Origin: Trebouxia sp. TZW2008
Lineage: Eukaryota; Chlorophyta; Trebouxiophyceae; Trebouxiales; Trebouxiaceae
Reading direction: 5' to 3'
Assembly (NCBI GenBank): GCA_002118135.1
Contig: BDIU01000079.1
Coordinates: 62,001 to 126,000 of the forward strand
DNA length: 64,000 nucleotides
Shown: positions 1-11,120 of the stretch, in pieces
How positions within the stretch are numbered: the first letter of the stretch is position 1
Layout: every line of letters begins with the position of its first letter
Program-made: the position numbers and the translations under genes
Notes under the pieces: model-generated
What the model was told of the DNA's origin: nothing
The model's input: the letters and a program-made list of their open reading frames with translations, nothing else
Databases searched by the model: none

Positions 1-395
1 TCGCCTTTTCCGTCACCTGCTGGGCGCCCGATTAATACGTCGAAAGCGTCAAGAGCCAGCATCACAGAGTCTGACGGCAATGTGCTAGCTACAGCAAGAA
101 TTGCCCTTAGCTTTTTATTGAATAGGCCTTGATGAAAAGACAGCTCCTTTGTACTCAGATTGACTACATTCAGATGCACCCCAAAACGGCTGCTAGTAGC
201 CTGCAAGTCGGCAAAATCGCCTCCTGTGACAAAGGTGCAGACTGTGATGTTTGAGCTTGAGTCAAGCCCCACGGAAGCTTGCAGTGGTGCTGCAGCTTGA
301 TCAACCTCGGCAGAAGACCTAGCGAGAAACTTAAATTTCAGCGGCGTCACTGCACCCACAAGCGTGGCCAACAAGAAAAGTTTGATGGGAAACAT
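1..395 (-). CDS. PLOD/collagen-type glycosyltransferase, N-terminal part (cut by window edge)
   Basis: An open minus-strand frame starts at an ATG at 395 and runs off the left edge without a stop, giving about 131 residues. It opens with a hydrophobic signal peptide (MFPIKLFLLATLVGAV), then ITVCTFVTGGDFADL, a segment RFGVHLNVVNLS, GLFNKKLRAILAVAS, and MLALDAFDVLIG. This order resembles the N-terminal glycosyltransferase domain of procollagen lysyl hydroxylase/glucosyltransferases (PLOD/LH3 type), where the last block corresponds to the D-x-Y/F-D metal-binding loop. Such enzymes transfer sugars to protein in the ER or Golgi. The catalytic C-terminal part is outside the window, so the acceptor and exact family are open. 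A possible splice donor (CAG|GTGACG) lies close to the edge at about 16, so the exon may end there. Confidence 0.6.
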   Translation of the reverse strand, partial: MFPIKLFLLATLVGAVTPLKFKFLARSSAEVDQAAAPLQASVGLDSSSNITVCTFVTGGDFADLQATSSRFGVHLNVVNLSTKELSFHQGLFNKKLRAILAVASTLPSDSVMLALDAFDVLIGRPAGDGKG

Positions 396-2823
396 GTTGC
401 ACGGCATGTCCGAATATCGTGCTGTGTGCAGACGCCTAGCATTGCAGTTGCAACAGAAAGGTTCAACTCGAATTCAGATTTGGTTTAAAGTCTTCATCAT
501 ATCAAACAAAAGTTTTGTCACAACACGGTGAAGGAGCGACAACGAAACTCAGGTGCACTGGCCATCCCGCGTGCAGAAAAGTTGATGCAACAGTAACATT
601 GCCAGTGCGGCCGCTAAGCAGAGACTTGCTTAAAACAAAGCTCTGCAAGTGTGTGTGTACAGATCGCACCGTTGCACAATACATAGGCGCCGACGCACAA
701 CAGAGTGTATGCCATGAACACATAGGTCAGTCGCTCAGATTCAAATCAGCAGATCGCAACTATACAGTGGTTGCAGAAAGTCTGTACTCAACACGATGCC
801 TGCTCGATAGAACAGGTCACAAGTCATGCATAAGCCGAAGCGTCGCCACACACGGTCAGACAGGCCTCGAAAGCATGCGATCAAAGTTCCGGCTACAGCA
901 GATAACATCTGCAGCGCTCGCAGCAATTCGTTGACTGGCATGTCTCTTTAACCTGAAAAGCCTGCTTGAGACAGGCTGCCCTTGTAGCACACTGGCAGCA
1001 TAGGCAAGCAGTCATGGAAAGGCCTTTGCTGTTTGGCCAAACATGCCAGCTTGCTAGCCTAGTTTCTGACAAGCGTTGTGCTGTCAGCAGCAGCATTTTC
1101 ACAGAATCTCAGAGATCTGCCTGTTGCGCATGTCTAGCTGCAACTGCACAATTTTGGCTCATAGTCTGCCTTGCTGCCTTTCAGACTTGGACTTTGACGG
1201 CAGACAAAGGTCCTTTGCTCCTTTGTATACACCCTGTGCAGTTGGGCCATCAGGTCCCATTCAGCTTCTATATGCATACTGCCGGTAGAAATATGCATAT
1301 CTGACCAAACGGTAGCTTTTGGAGCTGCCATGATTCATCAAGTGAGCTTGCTGCATGAGAATGTAATGCAGATCTTGCTCAGTGGTGTCATCGGGCTTGT
1401 GCTGAGGACTCCCTTTTGGTGATATTGCTGAGGTATCAGCTGAAAATCTCCTTGCTTGGCAAGACCACTTTACTTAGGCACCTGCAGGCAGTCCTCAGGC
1501 TGTGATCAGCATATATATTAATCCGCCCAACTTGCAAGACAATGGCAGTCTAGATCTGGACGCTGAGCATATGCATGCATATGTATCAGGTCTGCAAACT
1601 TGGGCTTGTGCTCACTGACAGCCACCCTTGCAAAGAAACTTCTGCTGAGCATGCAGTATCTCTGGGCAGTCTTCTGTGAGGTGCATGGGCATCAGCTCAA
1701 GATTACAGTGTTCATGCTTGAGTCCAGGTAGAATTGCCTTACATAGGTCATATCATTGGCGCAAATGTTGCCAAGCCTCATCCCAATTGCATCCTTGACC
1801 TGCTCAGTCTCCTGCTGTTGCATCTCAGGGGCAAACAAACACTAGAAACCACTTGCTACCCGATTTTAGAGCATGCTTACATGGAAGACATAGCTGGCAG
1901 AGACCCGTATATACATTGTGATTCCTAAATTCTCTCCCTGGCCTGCTGTTGCTGAATGATAGTCACTTCAGTATCTTGCTGACACAATTTACTTGATCAA
2001 CTGCATGCTGCCACATTTGTTGATGACATCATTGAGGCCCATGCAGTCTCAGGCCTTTCAGGTGGCCCTGAATCTGTAGGCCTGCCTTAGTTGACGCTTT
2101 TTCTTTTGAAACAAAATTGCATTGTGCTCCCGCAATTAGGTAGACAGCAGACAAGAGAAAATTGCAGGCACACCTGACCTGAAGGGGGCCCCTTGAATGT
2201 AAGCAGGACTTTATACCCACATGCATGTTATGCAATCACGGCAATGCCTGCATTCTGCCTATGAGACCCTGAATTCTGATACCCGGCTGTTACCAGTACC
2301 GACCTCGCTACAGTCATGTACATGTAAGGCAATGACTTTGTGCAAAATTTGGGAAAACATGTAAAGCTGAGACACCTGCCCTGCCACCATAGCACAGATG
2401 TCTCATGCAGCAAAAGAAATGTGTTACTTCAAGAGACTGTAAGGCTTCAGGAGCTGAGCACAACCCATGCCATCAAGCTCATGCAGCATGTCCAAAATGT
2501 TCTTAGTGTAATGATGTGCAGTGCCAATGCAGTGCTTGGCAGAGACTGGAAAACAGTGGCTACCTGCCTATTGTACCTTTAGCTGGGGAACAAAACAGAA
2601 AATGCAAAACAAGCGTCGATGCCATTGCTTGTCTTGCCTCTATGAGTAGAACCTGACTGAGAAAATATCATTGCCAAAAAAGGAGCGGCAATGCGCGACA
2701 AATTTTGTTTTGAAGTGATGGCGCCTGAGAATTGAAACACGTGGGCTCTGGATGTTACAAAGAGTTTGCTTTTGACGAATACTCGTGCCAAAAGACTTTT
2801 CCATAAATTGTGCAAGCAACGAT
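396..2823. other. Intergenic stretch with one dispersed-repeat copy
   Basis: No gene is recognised here. The open frame from 515 to 934 matches no family and has no splice support. Bases about 911-1260 are a copy of a repeat also found near 16.35 kb and 56.5 kb (annotated separately). The rest is TGCA-rich non-coding sequence. The 5' regions of the minus-strand gene on the left and the plus-strand methyltransferase on the right must lie here, but I recognise no promoter element. Confidence 0.5.
911..1260 (+). repeat. Dispersed repeat family A, copy 1
   Basis: This copy shares an ordered series of blocks with 16352-16765 and 56512-57030: GTTGACTGGCATGTC, a CCTGCTTGAGA block, GCATAGGCAAGCAG, GCCAGCTTGC, CACAGAATCT followed by AGAGATCTGCCTGTTG, and TGGACTTTGACGGCAGACAA. 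All three copies are in the same orientation. I see no obvious terminal inverted repeats or tRNA-like head, so the class (SINE, MITE or processed sequence) is open. Confidence 0.65.
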
Positions 2824-3885
2824 ATGTACGCAACGATTCGACTCACAGCGGGCTTCGTTCTCGCTTGGGCGCTGACATGCCGCGCTGATTGTCCAAATTC
2901 ATGCAGCTCGGACAGTGGCGGAGGCAATTGCGTCAGTTTGGAGCGCAGTTCCGATCGCGGTCATTTCTTTCGACGCCGCGCAAGCGTCGCCCCTCATAAT
3001 CTTACCTGCATTTGTGAGCCAGGTCATGGTGGTCAAGATTGCTCATTCGAAATGCGAACCCTTTTTTTCGATCATGATATTTATCAAGGCCTGGAAGCAG
3101 TTCCGGTCGATTTGTACGGATGGAACAACGACAACACCTCCGTTGCACTTTACGAGCAGCTTTGCGAGGTAATACGCGATGCTCTTGACTTGAAATGGCG
3201 CAGAAAGATGTCTTTGACGGTCACAATGCTCAGCGCAGGAGGTCAAGCCCAACCTGGTGGTTGAGGTAGGCGTTTGGAAAGGACAGTCTGTCAGCCATCT
3301 TGCAGGTTGGCTGAAAGAGCACAAACAGGGAGTTCTTTTAGCAGTGGACACATGGCTGGGTAAGAGGAACGGTCTTCTATGCGAAGTCATGAGCTGGTTG
3401 CAGTCTTGGACGAACCATGCAAATGCAGCAAGCAACAGTGCTGCAATGCAGGAGCCCCAGAGTTTTGGACAGCGGGGCCTGGAGACGAGTCGCGTGACTT
3501 GGCGTTTCGCAATGGATATCCGCAAGTCTACTATACCTTCCTTTCAAATGTAGTGAGTCTTGGGCTGGAACAGTATGTCATACCATTTCCAACCCCATCA
3601 AGACTGGCTTATACAGTGTTGAGCCGGCATGGTGTCCTCGCCGATCTGATTCACATTGACGCAGCGCATGAGTATGAAGATGTGCTGGAAGACATGAATT
3701 TATGGTGGGAGCTGCTGGCACCTAAAGGTGTTATGTTGGGCGATGACTTCGAACCAGAACATGCTTGGCCTGGTGTCAGAAGAGCTGTAAAAGAGTTTGC
3801 TGCGCAGCGAGAAGTCTCCTACAGTGTCCAAGGCTACAAGTGGTTTTTGCGCAAGCCAGCAGATGACGTTGTCCCAACAGAGTGA
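2824..3885 (+). CDS. Secreted EGF-like / class I methyltransferase (Methyltransf_24-like)
   Basis: Three exons join in phase: 2824-3168, 3239-3359 and 3452-3885, giving 299 residues. The introns are 70 and 92 bases with GT-AG ends. The start at 2824 is preferred over an in-frame ATG at 2785 because it begins a clean signal peptide (MYATIRLTAGFVLAWALTC). Residues about 24-75 are a cysteine-rich EGF-like segment ending CICEPGHGGQDCS. The rest is a SAM-dependent methyltransferase of the Methyltransf_24 type: VVEVGVWKGQS is the SAM-binding motif I, VDTWLG follows across intron 2, then NGYPQVYYTFLSNVV, DLIHIDAAHEYEDVLED and VMLGDDFEPEHAWPGV. All expected motifs are present, so the enzyme should be active. 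Its substrate is unknown; a lumenal or extracellular glycan is plausible from the neighbours. The EGF-like plus methyltransferase arrangement is unusual. Confidence 0.88.
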
Positions 3886-4980
3886 GTGACAGTCACTGCC
3901 AGACTTCAGATGTGTAGCATTCAGCCTTCATTGGAAGCAAAGTCCACAAGAAATATCCTGTCTACATTTCAGACCTGCATAAGCTTGCAAGCACTGCAGT
4001 GAGTTTCTGTTATTGCGAGGGTCCTATCAGTGATATGCCAGGTTGCATTGCCTAAATGACCTGAAGGCCCCACTGGGTCTGCGTTATCATACTGCGCACC
4101 GATCCATGTCTGTGAGCCCCATGTGCACAGCTTGTTGGCATCTTTGTCCTCATTATTGTTGACAGAAGTAGCTTTTAACATACTGAACAATGTAGCTGAA
4201 AGGTTGTCAAGGCAGTCAGAATGTGTCATACGCACTCAAAGACATGAGGTTGCTTTGGATTGTGCTCAATGAATTATGCGTTGAGACAAAGAAGACGATC
4301 ATGGTTGTAGACCCTCTCTTCAGTAAGGTCTCATGCAATCACTGCGCCTGATCTAAAAGAAAATGCCTTGTCTCTTGAATTGTGGTGCAGTGCACAGTCA
4401 CTTGTTCAGCCTGCCTGGCAAAGCAGGTCCACATGAGTGCAGCAGACCCTTCACCAATACCGTCAGGTTATGATTCATTGCAGCTTGTGCTGTGCTTCAT
4501 CATAATCCTGACTGTAAGACAGACTACATGAGTTGCCATGCATCTGTGCCCGCAAGCAGAAATAATGCTTAAGAAGGTACCCTCCCAACTGGACCAAGAA
4601 ATTTGGATTAGCAGCGCTTGCAATTGACGGGGATAGCATTGCAAGATCAGTAACCCGCTAGTATAAAAGTCCTGTATGCTGGCAGCGTGCGGCGGATTGT
4701 GATGTTGACCAGACTTCGGCCACCACAGGCTATCGCAAACAGGCAAAGGTGCTAAGTTGCTGCGCGTCACGAGATACACCGAGCTGACAATGCCGAGTTG
4801 CACCCGCATATCACGTCTTGCGCTTGCAATCAGAGCAGACCTGCTTTTGCAAATTTCTACCCCATCCCACTGGGGGTTGGAAGATCCACATGAACGTGTT
4901 CGCTGGCTTGTGTTGAAAGTTAACGCCGCATGCAGATGCCAAACGTCACAAACCAGATCCTTTTGCCAACACATGTAGGC
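3886..4980. other. Intergenic stretch, nothing recognised
   Basis: This separates two plus-strand genes. The frames present are short or antisense, without family resemblance. It must hold the end of the methyltransferase transcript and the promoter of the esterase-like gene, but no specific element is visible. Confidence 0.4.
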
Positions 4981-5955
4981 ATGCGCATTTTCACAAGGCA
5001 TCAGAGATGTCGAGTCGCCATGCTCGTGGCGTGCTCGCTTTGTCTAGGCATTTGTGTGCAGACAAAGCCCTCCGGACCCCGTTCAAAATGTGCAGACAAG
5101 TTGTTGCTTGGTCATTGGTCCGGGAATGGCTCGATTGAAAGTGAAATGCGGTGGCGTGTATTTGATGAACAATGCAGCTTGCGAGATGGACTGGCATGTG
5201 CGTCGCAGCGCAACCTGAGTGTCCTCATCTTCGGAGACTCTGTTGATCGTGAAATGGTTAGGGACATTTGTCGCGTAGGACCGCAAACTGAGTACAAACA
5301 GAGATTTTTCTCGGAGGATCTCAATCAGCATGAAGCCGTTCGACGTGACACAGGAAACGGGTTCGATCACTTTCACGTATGTCACCTAGCCGGCAGCATT
5401 ATTCATTTCTCATTTCTGACTGGGGTGGACCTGCACATGCCATACCATTTGTCAGAGGCGCACAGCAACAGGTCGCCGCAGGAGAGGCTTAGCGCAGGCT
5501 TTGCCGACTTTCGGCAAGCCTGGGGCCAGCCGCCAGAAATTGTGGTTGTGAACAGTAATTTGTGGGATGTACGTCGGATGGTGTACGAACAGGACATTGC
5601 CAACATCACAGACAAGCTTGATATTTGGATGCACAGCTTCAGCCGCACCCTGTCTCAAATTGACATCGAGTTTCCGGAGACCCGTGTAAAGATTGTCCAC
5701 ACTGCAGCTCAAACGTTGCGATATGCGCAGTGGGGACAGATGCATCCTTCTGCCATCAATGATCTGAATCTTGCAGCTGCAAGCATTGCATATGACCTGA
5801 ATTGGCAGGTCGTTGACATAACGCACTTGACAGCAGGTTTTCCAAACATGACTTTGGCTTTGAGGGACACACTGCACCCAAAACCTTTTGTGATGCTAAC
5901 AATGTTTGACGTGTATTGTACTCTGTGGTTGCTAGACATTCACTCTGCAGCTTGA
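4981..5955 (+). CDS. SGNH / PC-esterase-like secreted protein
   Basis: A single exon encodes 324 residues from the ATG at 4981, which begins a basic-plus-hydrophobic signal or anchor (MRIFTRHQRCRVAMLVACSL); an upstream in-frame ATG at 4930 would bury it. Three blocks mark an SGNH-type hydrolase: LIFGDSVDREM near residues 83-93 holds the GDS nucleophile block, VVNSNLWD is the block III-like asparagine segment, and RDTLHPKP near residue 295 is the D-x-x-H catalytic pair. This layout is shared by plant TBL/PC-esterases and animal CASD1-like enzymes, which add or remove acyl groups on polysaccharides in the Golgi. Acyl transfer to, or removal from, a glycan is therefore likely, but direction and substrate are inference. 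It lacks introns, unlike its upstream neighbour. Confidence 0.75.
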   Translation: MRIFTRHQRCRVAMLVACSLCLGICVQTKPSGPRSKCADKLLLGHWSGNGSIESEMRWRVFDEQCSLRDGLACASQRNLSVLIFGDSVDREMVRDICRVGPQTEYKQRFFSEDLNQHEAVRRDTGNGFDHFHVCHLAGSIIHFSFLTGVDLHMPYHLSEAHSNRSPQERLSAGFADFRQAWGQPPEIVVVNSNLWDVRRMVYEQDIANITDKLDIWMHSFSRTLSQIDIEFPETRVKIVHTAAQTLRYAQWGQMHPSAINDLNLAAASIAYDLNWQVVDITHLTAGFPNMTLALRDTLHPKPFVMLTMFDVYCTLWLLDIHSAA

Positions 5956-8223
5956 AGTAGATTTGGTTAGTATCGAGGCCATGCAGCAATGCATGTGTAG
6001 AATGTTGAATTATTTTGCATGCATGTCAGCAGCTGTCAGTGATCCAGACACAATGTTTGAAAGTTTGGACAGGCTCTCATTCAGAAGCAGAACTAATAAC
6101 AATACAGCCTGCTTGCAATGAACCGTGAAGCAGATGCAAGCCAGCACTACCAAGTCTAAACAAAAGGTAGGCTGATTGGGTTTGCGTGTGATCAAAAGGG
6201 TGACAAAGTCAGTCATCAACTGACACTAAACACCAGGCATCAAAACCAGTCAATTTCATGTGGTGTTCTCTTGCAGGCTTGACATCCTATTTGTGACTGT
6301 TGATTGCTGAGAAGCAGATAGCAGCAATGGCCAGGCCATCAAACAGCTGTCCCAAGGAGATGTGATATTGAACTGAACATGTGACGGCACGACATGGCAA
6401 GCTTTTGTGCATTGCTTGCAAAAGTAGGAGCAGCAAGAAAGCATGCTATGGACACATCATCATGCATCTGTGCTAATTCATGCAGCGCTCACATGAGCTG
6501 TTCTGTGCGTTTCATGATGCAAACGCGTTTGAATGCATATGGCATCAGTCATCAGATGTTCTGCATGCAAGTCATTAGTAAAATTACATGCACTTAGACA
6601 TCTGAAACCTGCGGTCTCTTGAGGTCTGGCACAACATTGCTCAGGACATCCCTATTCAAGCTGTATGGTCATTGTGAGGCTGACCCAAAGAGTGTAGGAG
6701 TCTGTAGGTTGACAGCCCAACCCTACATGCCAAACCTTGTTGCATGGCCCAACTCCCAGCTACACTTAACATAACCAAGTAGCAGTCACAGGACAGCAAG
6801 TGATTGAATTTGTCTGGAATATGACGCTCAAACTTGTGCATATGCATGTAGATGCGTTGCGACAAAAGATCTCAGGCCACCTGCCCCAAGGTTTGGCATG
6901 CTCAGCCAGCAAGCTGAGTGTGGAACAAGGGCAGAAGTCAAATGATGTGTTGCTGAATGTGTCACTCACATGACTATGCTGCAGAGACACATTGACAAGC
7001 ACAAACTGCAAGCCAAGGCCGCTCCTTGCAGCAAATGTCCTGACTTAGGGCTGCTTGCGCAAAGCATGCAGTTGCAACAGTTTGATCAGTTCAGCAGCTT
7101 AAGCAAGGCCTCACATTCCTAGGACTGAGCTGATGAGTGAGCTTTGTAAAGCTGCCAAGGTTGCCCAATTCGGAACATTTTTAACCACATGCATAAAGGG
7201 AATACTTTGACAAGAACCTCAGCATTATGTACTGCAAGTATGCTGGAGGTTTACTGATGCTGCCAGGCTGACATGTTGAGCTGTGTGTGTCATACAAATG
7301 TCTGCTGTCATGATGCAGACAGATAGGCGCCGGCCAAGCGCTCAGGCACAAGGCACACATGAGGTCCACAGCAGGGTCTTGAGACAGCATGACTTTGTCT
7401 CAGCAGGCAGGTGCATTTTTTGTTACAGGTGGACAGGATGACAAAATGTCACTTCAACATTAGGGACTCGGTGCTGCAACATCTGCGCAAACTATTATAC
7501 CTTGTAGTTGGGAGCCATGTGTCAGGCTTTGCACTTACACCTGCCAGACAACCCGAATGATGACATGCTGAATCTTGGCTTGCATGACTGCATAGGATGC
7601 GTGGAGATTGCTTGATGCATGACACAGCAAGTGATGTGTAGATGATTGTAGCTACCAACAGTGTGCTAAACAGGTTTATGAAATGCTTTGACGGGTTCTT
7701 CTGCTCCCACACTACCTCAACACAGCCTGAAAACCGAATAAAGTTGCGTATGTACAGAGTGGACTGTACCCAATTTTGTGATTGCCGCCAGTTGTCCTTA
7801 TGTATAACATGGCAGACTGCAACTCCTAGTGGCTTGCATGGCACACAATGACAATTGGCTTGCCCTTTGGACCTTGGTCAATGATGCTTCAGTTATAGCT
7901 AGACATTGACACATTCAGTGCTGAGAATTCGTTGAAGCATGCTTCATTGCCGACAAGAATCGTGTCTCAATATGCTGTGGCACAACGCGGCAGGACAATG
8001 CGCATGTTGAATCTAGGCTAGCAAGAATCATTTGAGCTAAAGTTGATGATGTACTTTAACATATATTTGAACAGCACACAGGACCATCAGACTTGCAGCA
8101 CCCACCGTCGACCAACACGCACTTATGTCGCATGACACAATTCTCATTGCTTGCATAGGCATTTTCAAATAGCAGATCTGCAGTGCCCTTTCTGGCGCTG
8201 ACATTTTGAGTGACCAAGTCATT
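5956..8223. other. Intergenic stretch, nothing recognised
   Basis: No coding pattern or splice-consistent exon was found. Open frames here are under about 130 codons and resemble nothing known. The sequence is TGCA-rich like other spacers in the window. Confidence 0.4.
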
Positions 8224-8379
8224 TGACCTAGCAGCAAAACACTCACTTGACTTGTCAATTGCTGGACATGTTTGCAACGCTCTATGAGACAGAATCTGTG
8301 TTGACCTGGCAGCAAAACACTCACTTGACTTGTCAATTGCTGGACATGTTTGCAACGCTCTATGAGACAGAATCTGTGT
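8224..8379. repeat. 78-base tandem duplication across a gene's stop codon
   Basis: Two almost identical 78-base units (8224-8301 and 8302-8379) lie head to tail. The right unit contains the last codons and stop of the minus-strand GT90 gene; the left unit is a copy lying in its 3' flank. They differ at very few positions (for example CCTAGCAG against CCTGGCAG), so the event is recent. Confidence 0.95.
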
Positions 8380-9505
8380 GCTGAACAAATGTCTCAAAAT
8401 GCCCATCAGATGCCTGCTGCTGCAACCTCGATTGATCGGAGAAAAGGCTCGAGTATTGATCAAAAAGCTGAAGAGCATAGCAGTTGAGTCCTTGTTCAGA
8501 CAGATGTCGCCATGCGAAATTTTGGGCGTTTCTCACAATTTGAGCCATTTGTACAGGATGCGCATTGGCCCAGTCGATTTTCCTAACAATGTCGTGTAAG
8601 GGCTCAGGATCTTGAGGCGAAAAGCGAACGGGAACATAGTGCACATAAGGTTGAAGCAGCGGATAGTACCACTCGGCTTCGTTAGATTCTACCCACAGCA
8701 CGACTGAATCTGAGGCAAGCAGCTCTGCCAGGCGCAACGCCGCACAGTGACCGTCTACATTGATGATGTATCTAAACTGGCGAATTTGTTCCGCTAAAGT
8801 CATTCTGGTTTTGATTGATTTAATGGCTGGGTGCTCTGAGTCGCGGACGTCCTGATTGATGTCAATTAGTGCGGTGTACCCACTGTAAACATGTGTGGGG
8901 TGAAGCAAGCCTGCTTGCACAACTGCAGCCCTCCTGCCTGACGCCCACCCTGTGGAACTCCCCAAGAACACAGCTTTTGTTTCCCGACTGTCTTGATCTG
9001 TGAAAGGGACGCACTTTCTCCCACAGGACATGACTCCCTCGACAGGCATATTTGAAGCTGGATACACCAAGTTTGTCATCAAGCCCCTAATGTTGCAGTA
9101 GCCAAACCAGGGCCCTCCGCCGCGATCAATCTCGTCTTCAGGCTGATCCATGATGTTGCCAGCTAAAATAAAGTCGGGTAAATGCGCCACACGGGATAGT
9201 TTCTTCAACAATGGAATCAGATTTGCAGCTACGTTGAGGTGTGGTTCTTTTACAGTGTATACCGTGTTGTTGACAACGAGCACTTGTGGATCCCCGTCCC
9301 AACCGTGCAAGTTGTAAATGTCGTCGACAGTCAGGCCCTGCATTTTATAGTTCGCCAAAGCGGTTGAAACAAGATCTGTGTAAGTTGCCTGGTGTTCCTG
9401 ACACGACAGGTGTTGAAAAGAGCTGCTGGTCGGCAGTCTGGTCGAAAGTGCGCTAATTCGAGTGAAGAGAACGCAAAAGGCAAATGTCACAGATGGTCTT
9501 GCCAT
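8360..9505 (-). CDS. GT90 / CAP10-domain glycosyltransferase (POGLUT/KDELC-like), intronless
   Basis: One exon encodes 381 residues. The start at 9505 is chosen because it begins a signal/anchor (MARPSVTFAFCVLFTRISA); the longer frame to 9625 lacks one. The C-terminal half carries CAP10/GT90 hallmarks: FRYIINVDGHCAALRLAELL, then SDSVVLWVESNEAEWYYPLL with the E-W-Y-Y-P-L-L motif near residue 279, followed by PYVHYVPV. In the family this part binds the UDP-sugar; members add glucose or xylose to EGF repeats in the ER or build fungal and plant cell-surface polymers. The region with PWFGYCNIRG near residue 150 is the acceptor side. A second, intron-containing GT90 gene lies at 36452-37701. The 3' end was duplicated in tandem (8224-8379). 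The donor sugar is not deducible. Confidence 0.85.
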   Translation of the reverse strand: MARPSVTFAFCVLFTRISALSTRLPTSSSFQHLSCQEHQATYTDLVSTALANYKMQGLTVDDIYNLHGWDGDPQVLVVNNTVYTVKEPHLNVAANLIPLLKKLSRVAHLPDFILAGNIMDQPEDEIDRGGGPWFGYCNIRGLMTNLVYPASNMPVEGVMSCGRKCVPFTDQDSRETKAVFLGSSTGWASGRRAAVVQAGLLHPTHVYSGYTALIDINQDVRDSEHPAIKSIKTRMTLAEQIRQFRYIINVDGHCAALRLAELLASDSVVLWVESNEAEWYYPLLQPYVHYVPVRFSPQDPEPLHDIVRKIDWANAHPVQMAQIVRNAQNFAWRHLSEQGLNCYALQLFDQYSSLFSDQSRLQQQASDGHFETFVQHTDSVS

Positions 9506-11120
9506 TCTTCCAGCTGAGCAAGCCGGTCGGATATCAAGGCAATTCCGTCCACACCAGGCAATCATTGCCATTGAAATCTTTGGCTTCTGTGAAAATGAAA
9601 CTTGAAAATTGTGGGATCCTGCCACCCCAAGCCGGCCCTAAGGGTCCATGCCGGGTTTTCGCCAAGCCGGCAAGGTTGCAGACCGGTGAAAGTGTCACAG
9701 TGTGAAGAGTCACTTCAGGAGTGAGCGTCGACAAAACGCTGCTGGGATGCGACTATGCCAGTGCTGCAGGTAGCATGCATGCAGCAATCCGACTTTTGTG
9801 TTTTTGTCAGCTTCACAACGCAACGTCCATCGGTGCAGGTCGCTTTACGGTATTGCCAGTCAAAAGCTGCCAAGCCGCAGCCACGCACAAGTCAGGTACG
9901 GTGTATGCATGCCGAAGTCATTGACATCAATTTAAAACATGCGCTCGTCGCTATGTCGCTTCTTGATCGCAAGCCCGAGACCGCTGCCAGGGCCCACCAC
10001 AGCCAAGGTGGCCTATTGCAGCCAGCCTGACGCGTCTGGACATCGCGTCCAAACAAAAGTCGAAAGCCTAGCTGGCAGTGCCAACAGCTTTGGTCCGTTC
10101 TGGCTCTCAGTCAGTGTTCACGTCTGCCTTAACAATGAAACACACACTTTGCACACTCTGCTTTCATATAACCTTCTGTCCCTATTCCGAACAGGTCAAA
10201 TTGACCTTTTCTTTGACAACAGCAGCCAAACCCACTGCAGGAATGAGCGTTGCCTGCAGTGCATTGCTAGAATTCAACCCAGAGCAGATGGGCCAGCACA
10301 AAGCAGCTTTATGCCCAAAGCAGGTTGCGATACAGGCCCACTGGCCAAAGACAGACCACAGACCAGGCGCTCGGCATGCAAGTTTTGTTCCGCATGCATT
10401 GCTAAAATTGGTTGGTGCCTGGTTGTTTAAACAAAGCCCAACAGTGCTTGCTGATAGCTTGGCTTGTAGGCTGTGCAAGGCTTCTTAGCATAAGTGTCTG
10501 GTGACTACTGTTGGCTTTGTTTTTGCACAAGCTGTGTGATTGGTTCTGCATACATCTGGTAAATGCAGAGCAGGTTGTTGTCCTGCATGCATTTCAAGGG
10601 CCGTGCTTCAGGGATATGCTATGCTCATTCTTCAGCCGAGCCTCCAAATCCTGCAACAAGGGCCGACTTAGACATGATCAAATGCTGTCAAAATTACAAC
10701 GGGGTCATGCACAAAATCTATTAGCCTTGATAACCGGCATCGCTTCCCTCCAAAACCCTGGAAGTTGCAGAGGCGAAAATGCACAAATGTAAGACAAAGC
10801 GTGCTACTCAAACAACGCGTTTTAGCAAGCATGGCGGGCTGCAAAGTTGAGCATGCTGGCAAGCAGACGAGCGTCAAGAATCAAAATTTGTGATTGCAGA
10901 ACTGTGCTTCGGCTTTTGTTGCTGCAGTTCGCGCATGTCGAGGCCGTCTTGAACATTAGCACTGAAAAAGTGCTGAACACACCAAAATATCTAGTGAGCT
11001 GCCATGTTCGATCTACACTGTGCATATACTGCTAGTCGACGCGTGGCAATGTCAAGCACTGTGAGCATACAATCGCGGTCTCAGCGCATGTGTGTCGAAT
11101 GACTGTGCGCTCACGGACAG
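9506..11120. other. Intergenic stretch between divergent genes
   Basis: This holds the outward-facing 5' regions of the GT90 gene (minus) and the DXD transferase gene (plus). Open frames of up to 163 codons occur, but they overlap each other on both strands, have no splice context and resemble nothing known. No promoter motif is assigned. Confidence 0.4.

Noticed and set aside
515..934. 139-codon plus frame
   Set aside because: It overlaps an antisense frame of similar length, has no family resemblance and runs into dispersed repeat A.
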